Part shown: positions 16,152 to 24,039 of the stretch, one piece after another | Layout: each line of letters begins with the position of its first letter | Numbering within the stretch: position 1 is the stretch's first letter | DNA from: Candidatus Omnitrophota bacterium | GTDB lineage: Bacteria; Omnitrophota; Gorgyraeia; Zapsychrales; Fredricksoniimonadaceae | NCBI GenBank assembly: GCA_903861305.1 | Contig: CAIOTT010000024.1 | Coordinates: 1 to 32,706 of the forward strand | DNA length: 32,706 bases | Direction: 5' to 3' | Notes under the pieces: model-generated | Databases searched by the model: none | What the model was told of the DNA's origin: nothing | The model's input: the letters and a program-made list of their open reading frames with translations, nothing else | Translations under genes and position numbers: made by a program

Positions 16152-16175
16152 TGGCTGAGCCGGAAGAGAGAAGGG

Positions 16176-16598
16176 ATGCTTATGAGATCAGCAACGCACT
16201 ATCTTTGGTTCAATACCCCGAACAAGTATGCTTTTCTTAATATCACGCCCCAGGTCGAGGAGCAGCTTGATCAGAGCGGGATCAAGGAAGGCCTGTGCCT
16301 GGTCAATGCCATGCACATCACAAGTTCTGTCTTTATCAACGATGATGAATCCGGCCTGCACAGGGACTTCAGTGTCTGGCTGGAGAAGCTCGCGCCGTTC
16401 GGCAAGGATAAATACCAGCATAATCTGACCGGTGAAGACAATGCCGACGCCCATCTCAAGAGGACGATCATGGGGCGTGAGGCCGTTGTCGCGGTCACGC
16501 AAGGCAAGCTTGACCTTGGGCCCTGGGAGCAGATATTTTACGGCGAATTCGACGGCCAGAGGAAAAAGCGGGTCCTGATCAAGATCATCGGGGAATAA
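16176..16598 (+). CDS. YjbQ / UPF0047 family protein
   Basis: The 140-residue protein covers the whole UPF0047 (YjbQ) family, for which NAMHITSS (near 44-51), [10 protein letters not shown] (near 56-65), [15 protein letters not shown] (near 81-95) and [14 protein letters not shown] (near 114-127) are characteristic. Family members have been reported to have weak thiamine-phosphate-synthase-like activity, but the physiological role is unsettled. It is a compact cytoplasmic protein with no signal peptide. A ribosome site, AGAGAAGGG, precedes the ATG at 16176; a second ATG two codons on is possible. It sits inside the cytochrome cluster 24 bases after the membrane protein. No direct link to electron transfer is known, so co-location may reflect operon chance or a cofactor need. 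Confidence 0.88.
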   Translation: MLMRSATHYLWFNTPNKYAFLNITPQVEEQLDQSGIKEGLCLVNAMHITSSVFINDDESGLHRDFSVWLEKLAPFGKDKYQHNLTGEDNADAHLKRTIMGREAVVAVTQGKLDLGPWEQIFYGEFDGQRKKRVLIKIIGE

Positions 16599-16611
16599 AA
16601 GAACTTAACTC

Positions 16612-16640
16612 TTGCAGTAATTGTGTTTTAAGAGTATATC
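16612..16640 (+). promoter_or_regulatory. candidate promoter before the first monoheme cytochrome
   Basis: TTGCAG at 16612-16617 and TATATC at 16635-16640 are 17 bases apart in an 82-base AT-rich gap. TATAAC at 16661-16666 is an alternative -10 with a weaker -35. The gap suggests the quinone-module genes have their own start in addition to read-through. Confidence 0.35.
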
Positions 16641-16675
16641 TTTCATTATCATCACTAAGCTATAACACATTAGAT

Positions 16676-16680
16676 GGAGG
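16676..16680 (+). promoter_or_regulatory. ribosome-binding site favouring ATG 16687
   Basis: GGAGG abuts an ATG at 16681, too close to use, but lies six bases before the in-frame ATG at 16687, which is therefore the better start. Confidence 0.7.
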
Positions 16681-16686
16681 ATGGCT

Positions 16687-17004
16687 ATGCACGGTTTTGT
16701 CAGGAAGATCGTTTGTTTGGGCGCTCTGATGGGGTTCATGGCCTGGGGCACATGCGCGCAAGCCAACCTGAAGGTCATCAAGGCCTACAAAGAAGCGTAT
16801 CCTGATACGAAACCTAAATGCATCCAATGTCATGTGGTCGCCCTCCCGAAAAAAGCCGATGGCGAACACGATAACAATGATTATGGCAAGGCGGTTGCCA
16901 AGGTTATCAAGGACGCCAAAGAGGCAGAACCTTCTGCAGATACGATAAAGAAAGTCGGGTCCATCGAGGATTTTGAAAAGAAAGCCGCAGCCGAGAAGAA
17001 ATAA
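16687..17004 (+). CDS. small periplasmic monoheme cytochrome c (paralogue A)
   Basis: This 105-residue protein has a signal peptide (about residues 1-27, ending CAQA) and a single CIQCH heme motif at about 45-49. It is a clear paralogue of the protein at 25624-25917. Both begin the mature chain with NLKVIKAYKEAYPD- or DLKQMKAYKEAYPD-like sequence, share the DGxHxxNDYGK block after the heme and end with an IEDF-Lys-rich tail. The high lysine content and small size suit a soluble electron shuttle in the periplasm. It precedes the tetraheme/Fe-S/NrfD genes by 25 bases and may pass electrons between that module and the larger cytochromes. The sixth heme ligand is not evident; the conserved His or Tyr in the DYGK region is a candidate. 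Confidence 0.85.
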   Translation: MHGFVRKIVCLGALMGFMAWGTCAQANLKVIKAYKEAYPDTKPKCIQCHVVALPKKADGEHDNNDYGKAVAKVIKDAKEAEPSADTIKKVGSIEDFEKKAAAEKK

Positions 17005-17029
17005 GGCATAATCCTCTCTTTAGGAATAA

Positions 17030-17506
17030 ATGATGAACCGACATGTTTTGCGGCCTGTGTTCGTTGCGCTTGGTCTTCTTGCCATTATTTTGATCGCAAG
17101 GACCATCATGGTCCCTTCTGATTTTCGTATATCGGAAAAGGGTTTTATGTATGGCTATCACCGGCAAGGAAATGAAGCCGAGTGGGAGAACTTCAAGGTT
17201 AAGTACAGATCCAAGAAATACTGCGAAGATTGTCACGGGGACGAGGTTTCCGGGAATCTGTCATCACCCCACAAGATCATCGAATGCGAGAATTGCCACG
17301 GCCCGGCGATCGACCATCCGGACAATCCTGAAAAACTTCCCATCGACAGGAACCGCGACCTGTGCCTGAGATGCCACGCTAAACTTCCGTATCCGACAAG
17401 CATGCGTTCTGAAATAAAAGGGATCGACCCGAAAGCCCATCATCCCGAGAAAGCGTGCTTTTCCTGTCACAATCCGCACCATCCCAACCTGGAGGACAGG
17501 AAATAA
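17030..17506 (+). CDS. membrane-anchored tetraheme cytochrome c
   Basis: The 158-residue protein has one N-terminal membrane anchor (about residues 9-27) and four CXXCH motifs at 65, 86, 112 and 143, so it should carry four c-hemes on the periplasmic face. Its stop codon overlaps the start of the Fe-S gene (TAATG), and an NrfD-type protein follows. The order tetraheme / Fe-S / NrfD parallels DsrJ-DsrO-DsrP and NrfB-C-D. It is therefore probably the electron entry or exit subunit of a quinone-linked complex. DsrJ has three hemes, so this is not a plain DsrJ. Start 17030 is the first of two consecutive ATGs; the second (17033) is better spaced from AGGA at 17022. Confidence 0.88.
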   Translation: MMNRHVLRPVFVALGLLAIILIARTIMVPSDFRISEKGFMYGYHRQGNEAEWENFKVKYRSKKYCEDCHGDEVSGNLSSPHKIIECENCHGPAIDHPDNPEKLPIDRNRDLCLRCHAKLPYPTSMRSEIKGIDPKAHHPEKACFSCHNPHHPNLEDRK

Positions 17507-18276
17507 TGCAGCCTTCGCGCAGAAAATTCCTGAAGACGGTGTGTGCCGGGGCCGCGTCCCTTATTGCAGCGCCAGTCATTTTAAAGTTCCTTGAACCAGG
17601 CGAGGCTCTTGCCGCCATGGAGAAGAGCAAGCTGCGCTGGGCCTTCCTGGTGGATACGCACAAATGCATTGGCTGCGGATTTTGCGTCAAAGCTTGCAAG
17701 AACGAGAATGAGATCCCTTATGATGCGTCGGTATCGCGCACCTGGGTCGAGCGCTATGTCGTTAAAAAAGATGGCACGGTCCTGATCGATTCACCTAAGG
17801 CGGGACGCGATGGTTTTACAAGTCCGGAAGTCGAAGGCCAGACCCCTGAGGCCCAGGACATTGCCAAGGCTTTCTTTGTGCCTAAGCTTTGCAATCAGTG
17901 CGAGAATCCTCCCTGCGTTCAGGTCTGCCCCGTGGGCGCGACCTATCAGCTCAAGGAGGGCGTTGTCCTTGTTGACAGGAAGTGGTGCATCGGCTGCGGC
18001 TATTGCATCGCTTCATGCCCCTATGGCGCGCGCTTTTTTAACCCGCAGCTCAAGGTCGCTGAAAAGTGCACGTTTTGTTATCACCGCATCAAAAAGGGCA
18101 TGAAGCCCGCCTGTGTCGGTGCCTGCCCGGTAGGTGCACGGCAGATCGGCAATATCAAAGACCCTGAAGATCCCGTAGCGAAGGTCATTACCACCAGCAG
18201 GGTGGCGGTCCTGAAAGACGAATATGGAACTGACCCCCAGGTTTATTATCTCGGCCTGGACAGGGCTGTGAGGTAA
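17506..18276 (+). CDS. Tat-exported 4x[4Fe-4S] ferredoxin-like subunit (NrfC/DsrO/HybA type)
   Basis: The 256-residue protein begins with a twin-arginine signal (SRRKFLK at 4-10 followed by a hydrophobic stretch), so it is folded in the cytoplasm and exported. Sixteen cysteines form four cluster motifs: 54/57/60/64, 129/132/137/141, 161/164/167/171 and 188/191/203/207, the standard layout of NrfC, DsrO, PsrB and HybA electron-transfer subunits. It links the tetraheme cytochrome and the NrfD membrane subunit encoded on either side. The ATG at 17506 is preferred because the Tat motif starts there and it overlaps the preceding stop; the frame is open for 51 bases more upstream. All cluster ligands are intact. 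Confidence 0.95.
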   Translation: MQPSRRKFLKTVCAGAASLIAAPVILKFLEPGEALAAMEKSKLRWAFLVDTHKCIGCGFCVKACKNENEIPYDASVSRTWVERYVVKKDGTVLIDSPKAGRDGFTSPEVEGQTPEAQDIAKAFFVPKLCNQCENPPCVQVCPVGATYQLKEGVVLVDRKWCIGCGYCIASCPYGARFFNPQLKVAEKCTFCYHRIKKGMKPACVGACPVGARQIGNIKDPEDPVAKVITTSRVAVLKDEYGTDPQVYYLGLDRAVR

Positions 18277-18279
18277 CCA

Positions 18280-19497
18280 ATGACACCAGATCCCGTCATG
18301 ATCCATGGCATGGAGTGGACCGTAAAGGAACTGTTCGTTTATCCTAACGAGTCCATCAACTGGGGCATCATGATCGTCATGTACCCTTACATGACAGGGC
18401 TTGTCGCGGGGGCTTTTGTCCTTTCGGCCCTTTACCATGTTGCCGGCAAGACAGAGCTGAAGAAGATCGCCAAGTTCGCCCTGCTGTTCTCGATGGCCTT
18501 GCTGCTGGTGGCACCCATGCCGCTGTTGCTGCATCTTCAACAGCCGTTGCGCTGTGAAGAGGTTTTCTTTACACCTCATTTTACGTCCGCCATCGCCGCT
18601 TTCGGCATGATCTTTTTTATCTATTTCATCATTGTTGCTTCCGAGATATGGTTCATCCACAGAAAGTTCTTTGTCGCGCAGTCTATGGCGCGCCAGGGAG
18701 CCCAGGGGGTCTTCGGTCGCGTGGCCTGGCTTTTTTATACGGTGCTTACCCTGGGGGCGTTCAATGTTGACGAAAAGTCGCTGCACGACGATGAGAAGGC
18801 TGTTGTTTTCCTTGCGGGGTTAGGGATCCCGGTGGCGTGCTTCCTTCACGGTTACGCCGGCTTCATTTTCGGTTCGGTGAAGGCGAACGCGCTGTGGATG
18901 ACCCCTCTGATGCCGGTGATCTTCATTGTGTCGGCGATCGTTTCCGGTATCGCTTTATGTATCCTGACCTATTCGATCATCAGCCTGTGGCGCAGTTTCA
19001 GGGCGGGGACCAAGACAACACTGGAGATCGAGGAAGTCAGCAAGGCCGCCAAATATTTGCTGACGTTCCTGATCCTGGCCATCACACTGGAACTTCTGGA
19101 TATGGTTTTTCGTGGGTATACTGCCATGAAATCATGGGCGATCCTGCGTTCCGTCATCTTTGAGAAAGACATCATTAATATTTTCGTCCTGCAGTATGTG
19201 GTCGGCAATCTTGTGCCGTTGATCCTGCTGCTCATCCCGCGCCCGACCATCAGAAGGATCCTGATCGCGGTGGCCATGATCCTTTTCGGTGTTTTCATGA
19301 TGCGCTGGAATGTCGTTATCGGTGGGCAGGCGTTCTCGCTTTCATTCGCCGGTTTTATGCATTATCATTTGCCTATTATCCCGCACAACCTGGAGACCTA
19401 CAAGGAAGGCCTGTTCGGGGCCTTAACCATCGCGTCGCTGCCGTTCATTTTCTTCTGGATCTTCAACAAGATCATACCTGTTCTGGATAAAGATTGA
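18280..19497 (+). CDS. NrfD/PsrC-family quinone-reacting membrane subunit
   Basis: This 405-residue integral membrane protein has about ten hydrophobic helices and the family segment FLHGYAGFIFGSVKA near 188-202 with W206 following. NrfD/PsrC proteins bind quinone at the periplasmic side and exchange electrons with a partner Fe-S subunit, in some complexes coupling this to proton movement. It starts three bases after the Fe-S gene and ends four bases before the seven-heme cytochrome. No molybdopterin catalytic subunit is encoded beside it, so the module probably connects quinone to cytochromes rather than to a dedicated reductase. The length matches DsrP/NrfD relatives. Confidence 0.92.
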   Translation: MTPDPVMIHGMEWTVKELFVYPNESINWGIMIVMYPYMTGLVAGAFVLSALYHVAGKTELKKIAKFALLFSMALLLVAPMPLLLHLQQPLRCEEVFFTPHFTSAIAAFGMIFFIYFIIVASEIWFIHRKFFVAQSMARQGAQGVFGRVAWLFYTVLTLGAFNVDEKSLHDDEKAVVFLAGLGIPVACFLHGYAGFIFGSVKANALWMTPLMPVIFIVSAIVSGIALCILTYSIISLWRSFRAGTKTTLEIEEVSKAAKYLLTFLILAITLELLDMVFRGYTAMKSWAILRSVIFEKDIINIFVLQYVVGNLVPLILLLIPRPTIRRILIAVAMILFGVFMMRWNVVIGGQAFSLSFAGFMHYHLPIIPHNLETYKEGLFGALTIASLPFIFFWIFNKIIPVLDKD

Positions 19498-19501
19498 CTG
19501 T

Positions 19502-20992
19502 ATGGATAAGAAATTCCTCCCGGAATATTTTTATAACAGGATAACGTATTTTGGTGCTGCGCTGGCCGCGCTGGTCCTTCTGATCGAAGGCATCCTCTTC
19601 GGGATGGACCTTTTTTCAGGGAACGCGAATGTTTATCTTTCCCTTTTCATCTACATCATCCTCCCGCCATTCCTGGCTGCCGGAGTACTGCTCGTCGCGG
19701 TCGGCGCATTGAGGCGCCGGCGCAGGATACGCCTGAATCTTCCCGAGCACAGGGAAGACCGCCTTGTCATTGATCTTTCCATTCCCCGCCATCGCAACAC
19801 GGCTTTTGTTATCTTCGTGGTTTCGGTCATCCTGCTTGTCCTGACGGCGGTAGGGGCTTACAAGGCGTTCCATTACACGGAGTCAGTGAATTTCTGCGGG
19901 CTTCTGTGCCATAAGGTGATGAAGCCGGAATATACGACCTATTCAGGCTCATCCCATGCCCGTGTGAAATGCGTTGAGTGCCATATTGGCGGCGGTGCGG
20001 GCTGGTACGTGCGTTCAAAGGTCTCGGGGCTGCGCCAGGTCATCAAGACGGTGCAGGGGACCTATCCGCGGCCTGTTCCAGTCCCGATCCACGATCTGCG
20101 TCCCGCCAAGGAGACCTGCGAGGAATGCCATTGGCCGGGGAAATTGTTCGGCGACGTGGAACAGGAGAGAGTTTATTTCTCAGGTGAAGACACAACTCCT
20201 TCCCGCTGGACTGTGCGCATGCTCATGCATGTGAGCGGCCGGGGGCAGGAGAACAACGGCATCCATGCGCACATGTACGTTAACAACAAGGTTTCATACG
20301 TGGCGGATGATGAGAAGCGCCAGAAGATATCCTGGGTCAAGGCCGTTGACAAGAAAGGCGTTGAAACGATCTACACGGTCAAGGATTCTCCCTATAATAA
20401 AAGCCTTCCGCCGCAAGATAAGGTCCGTCCCATGGACTGCATGGACTGCCATTCCAGGCCTGCACACAAGTTTGAATCGCCCGTACGCCTGATCAACCGT
20501 GCCATGCTTGACGGAAGGATCAATGCGGGTATTCCCCTCATCAAGGCGAAGGCTGTGGACGCTCTGGCAAAGAAATATGTTTCTGAAAAAGCAGCGGTTG
20601 ACGCGATACGGGCTGGCCTCCTCAAGTATTATGCGGAAAAACAGGCGGTGTATTACGCGGGACATCAGCAAGAACTCAGGGCGGCGATCGAGCAGGTCGT
20701 CCTGATCTACAGGCATGATTTCTTCCCGGAAATGAAAGCGCGCTGGGATGAATATCCGGATAATATCGGCCACTGGATATCGCCGGGGTGCTTCCGCTGC
20801 CACGACGGGGAGCACCGTTCTTCCGATGGCAGGGTGATCAGCAGGAATTGCGACACCTGTCACACCATTATCGCCCACGGGGCGCCGGACAATATGCAAA
20901 AGAACATTGACGGGTTGCCGTTCCAGCATCCCTTTGTTGATGATGATTCATGGAAAACAACGAATTGCAGCGACTGCCATAGCGGCACATGA
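19502..20992 (+). CDS. NapC/NirT-like seven-heme inner-membrane cytochrome (ImcH-like)
   Basis: The 496-residue protein has three N-terminal membrane helices (about 14-36, 43-69, 99-121) separated by a cytoplasmic Arg-rich loop (71-77), followed by a periplasmic heme domain. Six CXXCH motifs occur at 157, 206, 313, 430, 450 and 489. A seventh site is CX3CH (C132-C136-H137) directly after the last helix, where NapC/NrfH proteins carry their quinol-facing heme. Three helices and seven hemes match the Geobacter menaquinol-oxidising cytochrome ImcH, used with high-potential extracellular acceptors. A HARVKCVECHIG block near 152-163 is typical of NapC/NirT relatives. It probably oxidises menaquinol and feeds periplasmic cytochromes. 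ImcH equivalence is inferred from architecture. Confidence 0.88.
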   Translation: MDKKFLPEYFYNRITYFGAALAALVLLIEGILFGMDLFSGNANVYLSLFIYIILPPFLAAGVLLVAVGALRRRRRIRLNLPEHREDRLVIDLSIPRHRNTAFVIFVVSVILLVLTAVGAYKAFHYTESVNFCGLLCHKVMKPEYTTYSGSSHARVKCVECHIGGGAGWYVRSKVSGLRQVIKTVQGTYPRPVPVPIHDLRPAKETCEECHWPGKLFGDVEQERVYFSGEDTTPSRWTVRMLMHVSGRGQENNGIHAHMYVNNKVSYVADDEKRQKISWVKAVDKKGVETIYTVKDSPYNKSLPPQDKVRPMDCMDCHSRPAHKFESPVRLINRAMLDGRINAGIPLIKAKAVDALAKKYVSEKAAVDAIRAGLLKYYAEKQAVYYAGHQQELRAAIEQVVLIYRHDFFPEMKARWDEYPDNIGHWISPGCFRCHDGEHRSSDGRVISRNCDTCHTIIAHGAPDNMQKNIDGLPFQHPFVDDDSWKTTNCSDCHSGT

Positions 20993-21010
20993 GTTTGAGT
21001 ATAAAAACAG

Positions 21011-21038
21011 TTGAAAAAAATTTTTCTTTTATTAAGAT
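21011..21038 (+). promoter_or_regulatory. candidate promoter for the hemA-resB-resC transcript
   Basis: TTGAAA at 21011-21016 (5 of 6) and TAAGAT at 21033-21038 (4 of 6) are 16 bases apart, with an A-tract/T-tract between them. This is in the 195-base gap between the seven-heme cytochrome and hemA. Confidence 0.4.
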
Positions 21039-21067
21039 AAGTTAATAATCAATTTGATATCCCTGTA

Positions 21068-21122
21068 TTCCCGGGGTTTTCTCCCGGAAAACTGTAGTTG
21101 CGGCAGGCTTCGTTGATCCTGC
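21068..21122 (+). other. structured leader between the candidate promoter and hemA
   Basis: Two mutually exclusive hairpins can form: TTCC-GGGG at 21068-21076 with TCCCGGAA at 21082-21089 (one bulged C), or GTTTTC at 21076-21081 with GAAAAC at 21087-21092. A third stem, GCAGG/CCTGC, spans 21103-21122. No known riboswitch class is recognisable and no T-run follows. Apart from this and the promoter I see nothing else in the gap. Confidence 0.25.
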
Positions 21123-21178
21123 GATAGAAACGTTCGCGCCTTCTTCAGGGAGGCAGTGTTTTTATATTGTTTTTTACC

Positions 21179-21183
21179 AGGAG
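21179..21183 (+). promoter_or_regulatory. ribosome-binding site setting the hemA start
   Basis: AGGAG ends four bases before ATG at 21188. A nearer ATG at 21184 is out of frame. Confidence 0.7.
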
Positions 21184-21187
21184 ATGC

Positions 21188-22258
21188 ATGGCTTTTTTAT
21201 TAGTCGGCGTTAATCACAAAACCTGTCACCTTGAAGTCAGAGAAAAGTTCTTTCTCCAACCCGCGGAGAAAGACCTTCTCCTTTCCGAGTTCAAGAACAG
21301 CCCCAAAGTCCTTGCCGCTTTTATCATCTCAACCTGTAACCGTACCGAGCTTTACGTCGACCTTCTTGACGCCGAACCTTCCGTTGTCCTCGATATTTTC
21401 TTCAGCGTAAAAAAGATCACACCATCCAAAGACCTTGATCATTTCTTTTATGTCCGCCATGAGGAAGAAGCGGTCGCACACCTGCTGCGGGTCGTCACCG
21501 GGCTTGATTCCCTGATCCTTGGTGAAAAACAGATCCTCGGCCAAGTGAAGGATGCCATCGAATACGCCCGTGAGAAGAAAATGCTCAACAGGACGCTCAA
21601 TGTCCTGGTCAATATCGTTGTTGAGACCGGCAAGAAGATCCGCCGTGAAACGCATATCGATTACGGGGGCGTCTCGATCTCGTGGGCCGCGGTCACCAAG
21701 GCCCAGGAAATGGCCGGATCCCTTGAAGGGAAGAAGGTCCTCATCCTCGGTTCGGGCAAGATGGGCAACCTCGCGGCGCAGCAGCTCAGGAAAAAGGGTG
21801 TGGAAAAGATCTTTGTCATCAACAGGACCCATGAGAAAGCCGAGGAACTGGCTGGCGCATGTTGTGGTACTGCCGTGCCGTATTGGCAGATGAAGGAAGT
21901 CCTGGAAGAATCTGACGTGTGTATTTGCGCCACCGGGGCACCACATTCGATCGTCCGCAGGGACCTTGTTGAAAAAGTCATGGCGGCGAAGCCCGGAAAA
22001 AAGATAGCGTTCATTGATATTGCTGTACCGCGCAATATTGACCCCGAAGTGGCGCAGGTCCCTGGGGCGACATTGATGTATGTGGATGATCTGGCCCCTA
22101 TGGTCCAGTCGAACATGGATAAAAGGAATGGCGCGGTAGAAATTGCCGAGGAGATCATCAAGGCCAAGACGCAGGAATTTTACCGTTCGCTCGACAGGGC
22201 TGCCGTTTATGAACTGATGAAAGCGACCGGGACCGACAAGGAGCCGAAAGTATCATGA
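21188..22258 (+). CDS. hemA: glutamyl-tRNA reductase (short C-terminus)
   Basis: HemA reduces glutamyl-tRNA(Glu) with NADPH to glutamate-1-semialdehyde, the first committed step of C5 tetrapyrrole synthesis. The N-terminal GVNHKT block, catalytic Cys50 in ISTCNRTELYV, GLDSLILGEKQILGQVKDA near 104-122 and the NADPH loop GSGKMGNLAAQQL near 189 are intact. At 356 residues it is about 60 shorter than typical GluTR (about 420), because the C-terminal dimerisation helices stop early. The end is real, since the stop overlaps the next start (ATGA). HemL and HemB are not in this window. Linkage to cytochrome c assembly genes suggests heme supply is coordinated with the multiheme cytochromes. Confidence 0.95.
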   Translation: MAFLLVGVNHKTCHLEVREKFFLQPAEKDLLLSEFKNSPKVLAAFIISTCNRTELYVDLLDAEPSVVLDIFFSVKKITPSKDLDHFFYVRHEEEAVAHLLRVVTGLDSLILGEKQILGQVKDAIEYAREKKMLNRTLNVLVNIVVETGKKIRRETHIDYGGVSISWAAVTKAQEMAGSLEGKKVLILGSGKMGNLAAQQLRKKGVEKIFVINRTHEKAEELAGACCGTAVPYWQMKEVLEESDVCICATGAPHSIVRRDLVEKVMAAKPGKKIAFIDIAVPRNIDPEVAQVPGATLMYVDDLAPMVQSNMDKRNGAVEIAEEIIKAKTQEFYRSLDRAAVYELMKATGTDKEPKVS

Positions 22259-24039
22259 GACGCCTTGTCGCCAAGCTAGGTTCTGTCGCGTTCACGGTCA
22301 CGATCAGTATCGGGCTTATCATTCTGCTGATCACGTCCACATCCATGGAAGCGGCGCGCGGCACGTCCTTTGCCCAAAAAGTTTTTTATCAGACCCGCTG
22401 GTTCGACTTTTTGATAGCGCTCCTGTGGATCAATATTTTTTGCTCCACGGTCATACGTTTTCCGTTCAGGAAAGAGCAGGTGGGGTTCCTTATCACGCAT
22501 ATTGGCATCCTTGGCATTCTGGCCTCAGCGCTGGTCATGAAACATGCCGGCATCGACGGTCAGCTCACGCTGGCCGAGGGTCAGACGGCTTCCGCGATCA
22601 AGGAGTCGGGATATGTCCTTGCCGTGCAGTACCCCAATCAGGAGGAGTCTTATCTTGATCTTCGACCGGGAGTAGTTCAGGTTGTTTTCACCAAGGATCG
22701 CTTGAATTCTAAAACACCTTTTTGTCCGCTACAGAAGAAAAGTCCTGCACAGAATCAGGATCTTTCAGGGGCTGCCATCAACCTCAGGATCACGGATATT
22801 TTGGAACATGCCACGGAGAGCATGAAAGTTGTTGAAGGCGATCCGCGTTCCAAACAGAACCGCGCGATCTATGTCAGGCTCAAAAGCCGGCAGATGGGCC
22901 TTGACGCGGCGTCGTGGCTTCTGGAGCATGACGCGGGGAATTCTTCTTCAAGGGAAGCCATGGCCGGTGCGGTGAGGATCTCTTTGCGCGAGAAAAAGAA
23001 TGTTGCCAGCAATCCGGAACCTGTTTTGAAAGTTTTGGATAAGGACGGGAAGGATGTATTTGCGGTCAAGGCGGGAGACACGTCGCTGCCTCAGGCAATA
23101 CTGATCAACAAGACGGGTTATACCATCAAGGGGCTCGTGTTCTATCCCTATGCCAGTGTCACGCCCAAGGGGTTGGCTAATGTTCCGGCCGGCCGCTCAC
23201 CCAATCCCGCGGTTTCTTTTGATCTTGTGGATGCCAAGGGCAATGCGGTGCACAAGATCGCGTTTGCTTTTTTTCCTGATTTTGAATCCATGCATCCCGG
23301 CAAGGACAAGCAGGCGCTTGATCTGAAGTTCAGGCTTGAGGCCGGGGATCCTGAAGATTATTCAGCAGATGCGGCTGATGGCCCGCAAATCTCGTTCCTT
23401 TATTCGGATACTGGTGCATGGCGTTATGAAGCCCGGTTGAACGGCCAGGTCAAGGCTGAAGGGGAAGTTGTCCCTGAGAAAGTCCTTCCTGCCGGATGGA
23501 TGGATCTCCAATTTGCTGTACAGGAGGTGCTGGAGCATGCCAAGGTGGAGTATGACATTATCCGTTCTTCGAATGATCAGGACCTGATGGCAGCGAAGGT
23601 TGTTGTTCCCGGTCCCATGAAAGAAGAGAGCATCTGGGTTGTCGAGGACAGGCCGGCGCCTTTGACGTTGTCCCAGGGGACGGTTTCGCTTTATCTTACG
23701 ACAAAATCCAGGGAGCTTCCCTTTACGTTGATGCTCAAACAGTTCCGCCGCATCGATTATCCCGGGACCATGGACGCGCAGGGCTTTGAGAGCGATGTGG
23801 TCCTCAAGGATGCGGTGCACGGCGTTGTCCTCGAAAAGACGATCAGCATGAACCATCCGTTGAGCTATGGCGGTTACAAGATATTCCAGTCTTCTTACAG
23901 TGACCCGGGCAGCGGCGCGAAAACGTCTATCTTTACGGTGGCCAGGAATCCGGGTATTCCGTTTATTTACATCAGTTCGATCATTGCCGTCCTTGGAGCT
24001 ATGTTGCAGTTCAAGGGTTCAAAGGATGATAACGTATGA
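22255..24039 (+). CDS. resB: cytochrome c biogenesis protein ResB (Ccs1)
   Basis: ResB is one half of the System II cytochrome c synthetase, which brings heme across the inner membrane and attaches it to CXXCH sites. The 594 residues show three N-terminal membrane helices (about 12-28, 51-68, 76-95), a large periplasmic region and a final helix near 570-588. The block NHPLSYGGYKIFQSSY near 540 is characteristic of ResB. H82 in the third helix is a candidate heme contact. The start overlaps the hemA stop and its stop overlaps the ResC start (both ATGA), so hemA, resB and resC are translationally coupled. Supply for about 40 neighbouring c-heme sites is the likely reason for its position. Confidence 0.93.
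   Translation: MRRLVAKLGSVAFTVTISIGLIILLITSTSMEAARGTSFAQKVFYQTRWFDFLIALLWINIFCSTVIRFPFRKEQVGFLITHIGILGILASALVMKHAGIDGQLTLAEGQTASAIKESGYVLAVQYPNQEESYLDLRPGVVQVVFTKDRLNSKTPFCPLQKKSPAQNQDLSGAAINLRITDILEHATESMKVVEGDPRSKQNRAIYVRLKSRQMGLDAASWLLEHDAGNSSSREAMAGAVRISLREKKNVASNPEPVLKVLDKDGKDVFAVKAGDTSLPQAILINKTGYTIKGLVFYPYASVTPKGLANVPAGRSPNPAVSFDLVDAKGNAVHKIAFAFFPDFESMHPGKDKQALDLKFRLEAGDPEDYSADAADGPQISFLYSDTGAWRYEARLNGQVKAEGEVVPEKVLPAGWMDLQFAVQEVLEHAKVEYDIIRSSNDQDLMAAKVVVPGPMKEESIWVVEDRPAPLTLSQGTVSLYLTTKSRELPFTLMLKQFRRIDYPGTMDAQGFESDVVLKDAVHGVVLEKTISMNHPLSYGGYKIFQSSYSDPGSGAKTSIFTVARNPGIPFIYISSIIAVLGAMLQFKGSKDDNV

Noticed and set aside
17030-19497. Calling the three genes dsrJ, dsrO and dsrP
   Set aside because: The cytochrome has four hemes rather than three and DsrM/DsrK are absent; only the layout is shared.
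20993-21070. A-tract/T-tract at 21012-21030 as an intrinsic terminator for the cytochrome operon
   Set aside because: No GC-rich stem precedes the T-run; it fits better as the spacer of the candidate promoter.
21156-21203. Possible 15-codon leader peptide starting at GTG before hemA
   Set aside because: AGGGAGG is only two bases from the GTG and the peptide has no regulatory codon pattern; it overlaps the hemA start.
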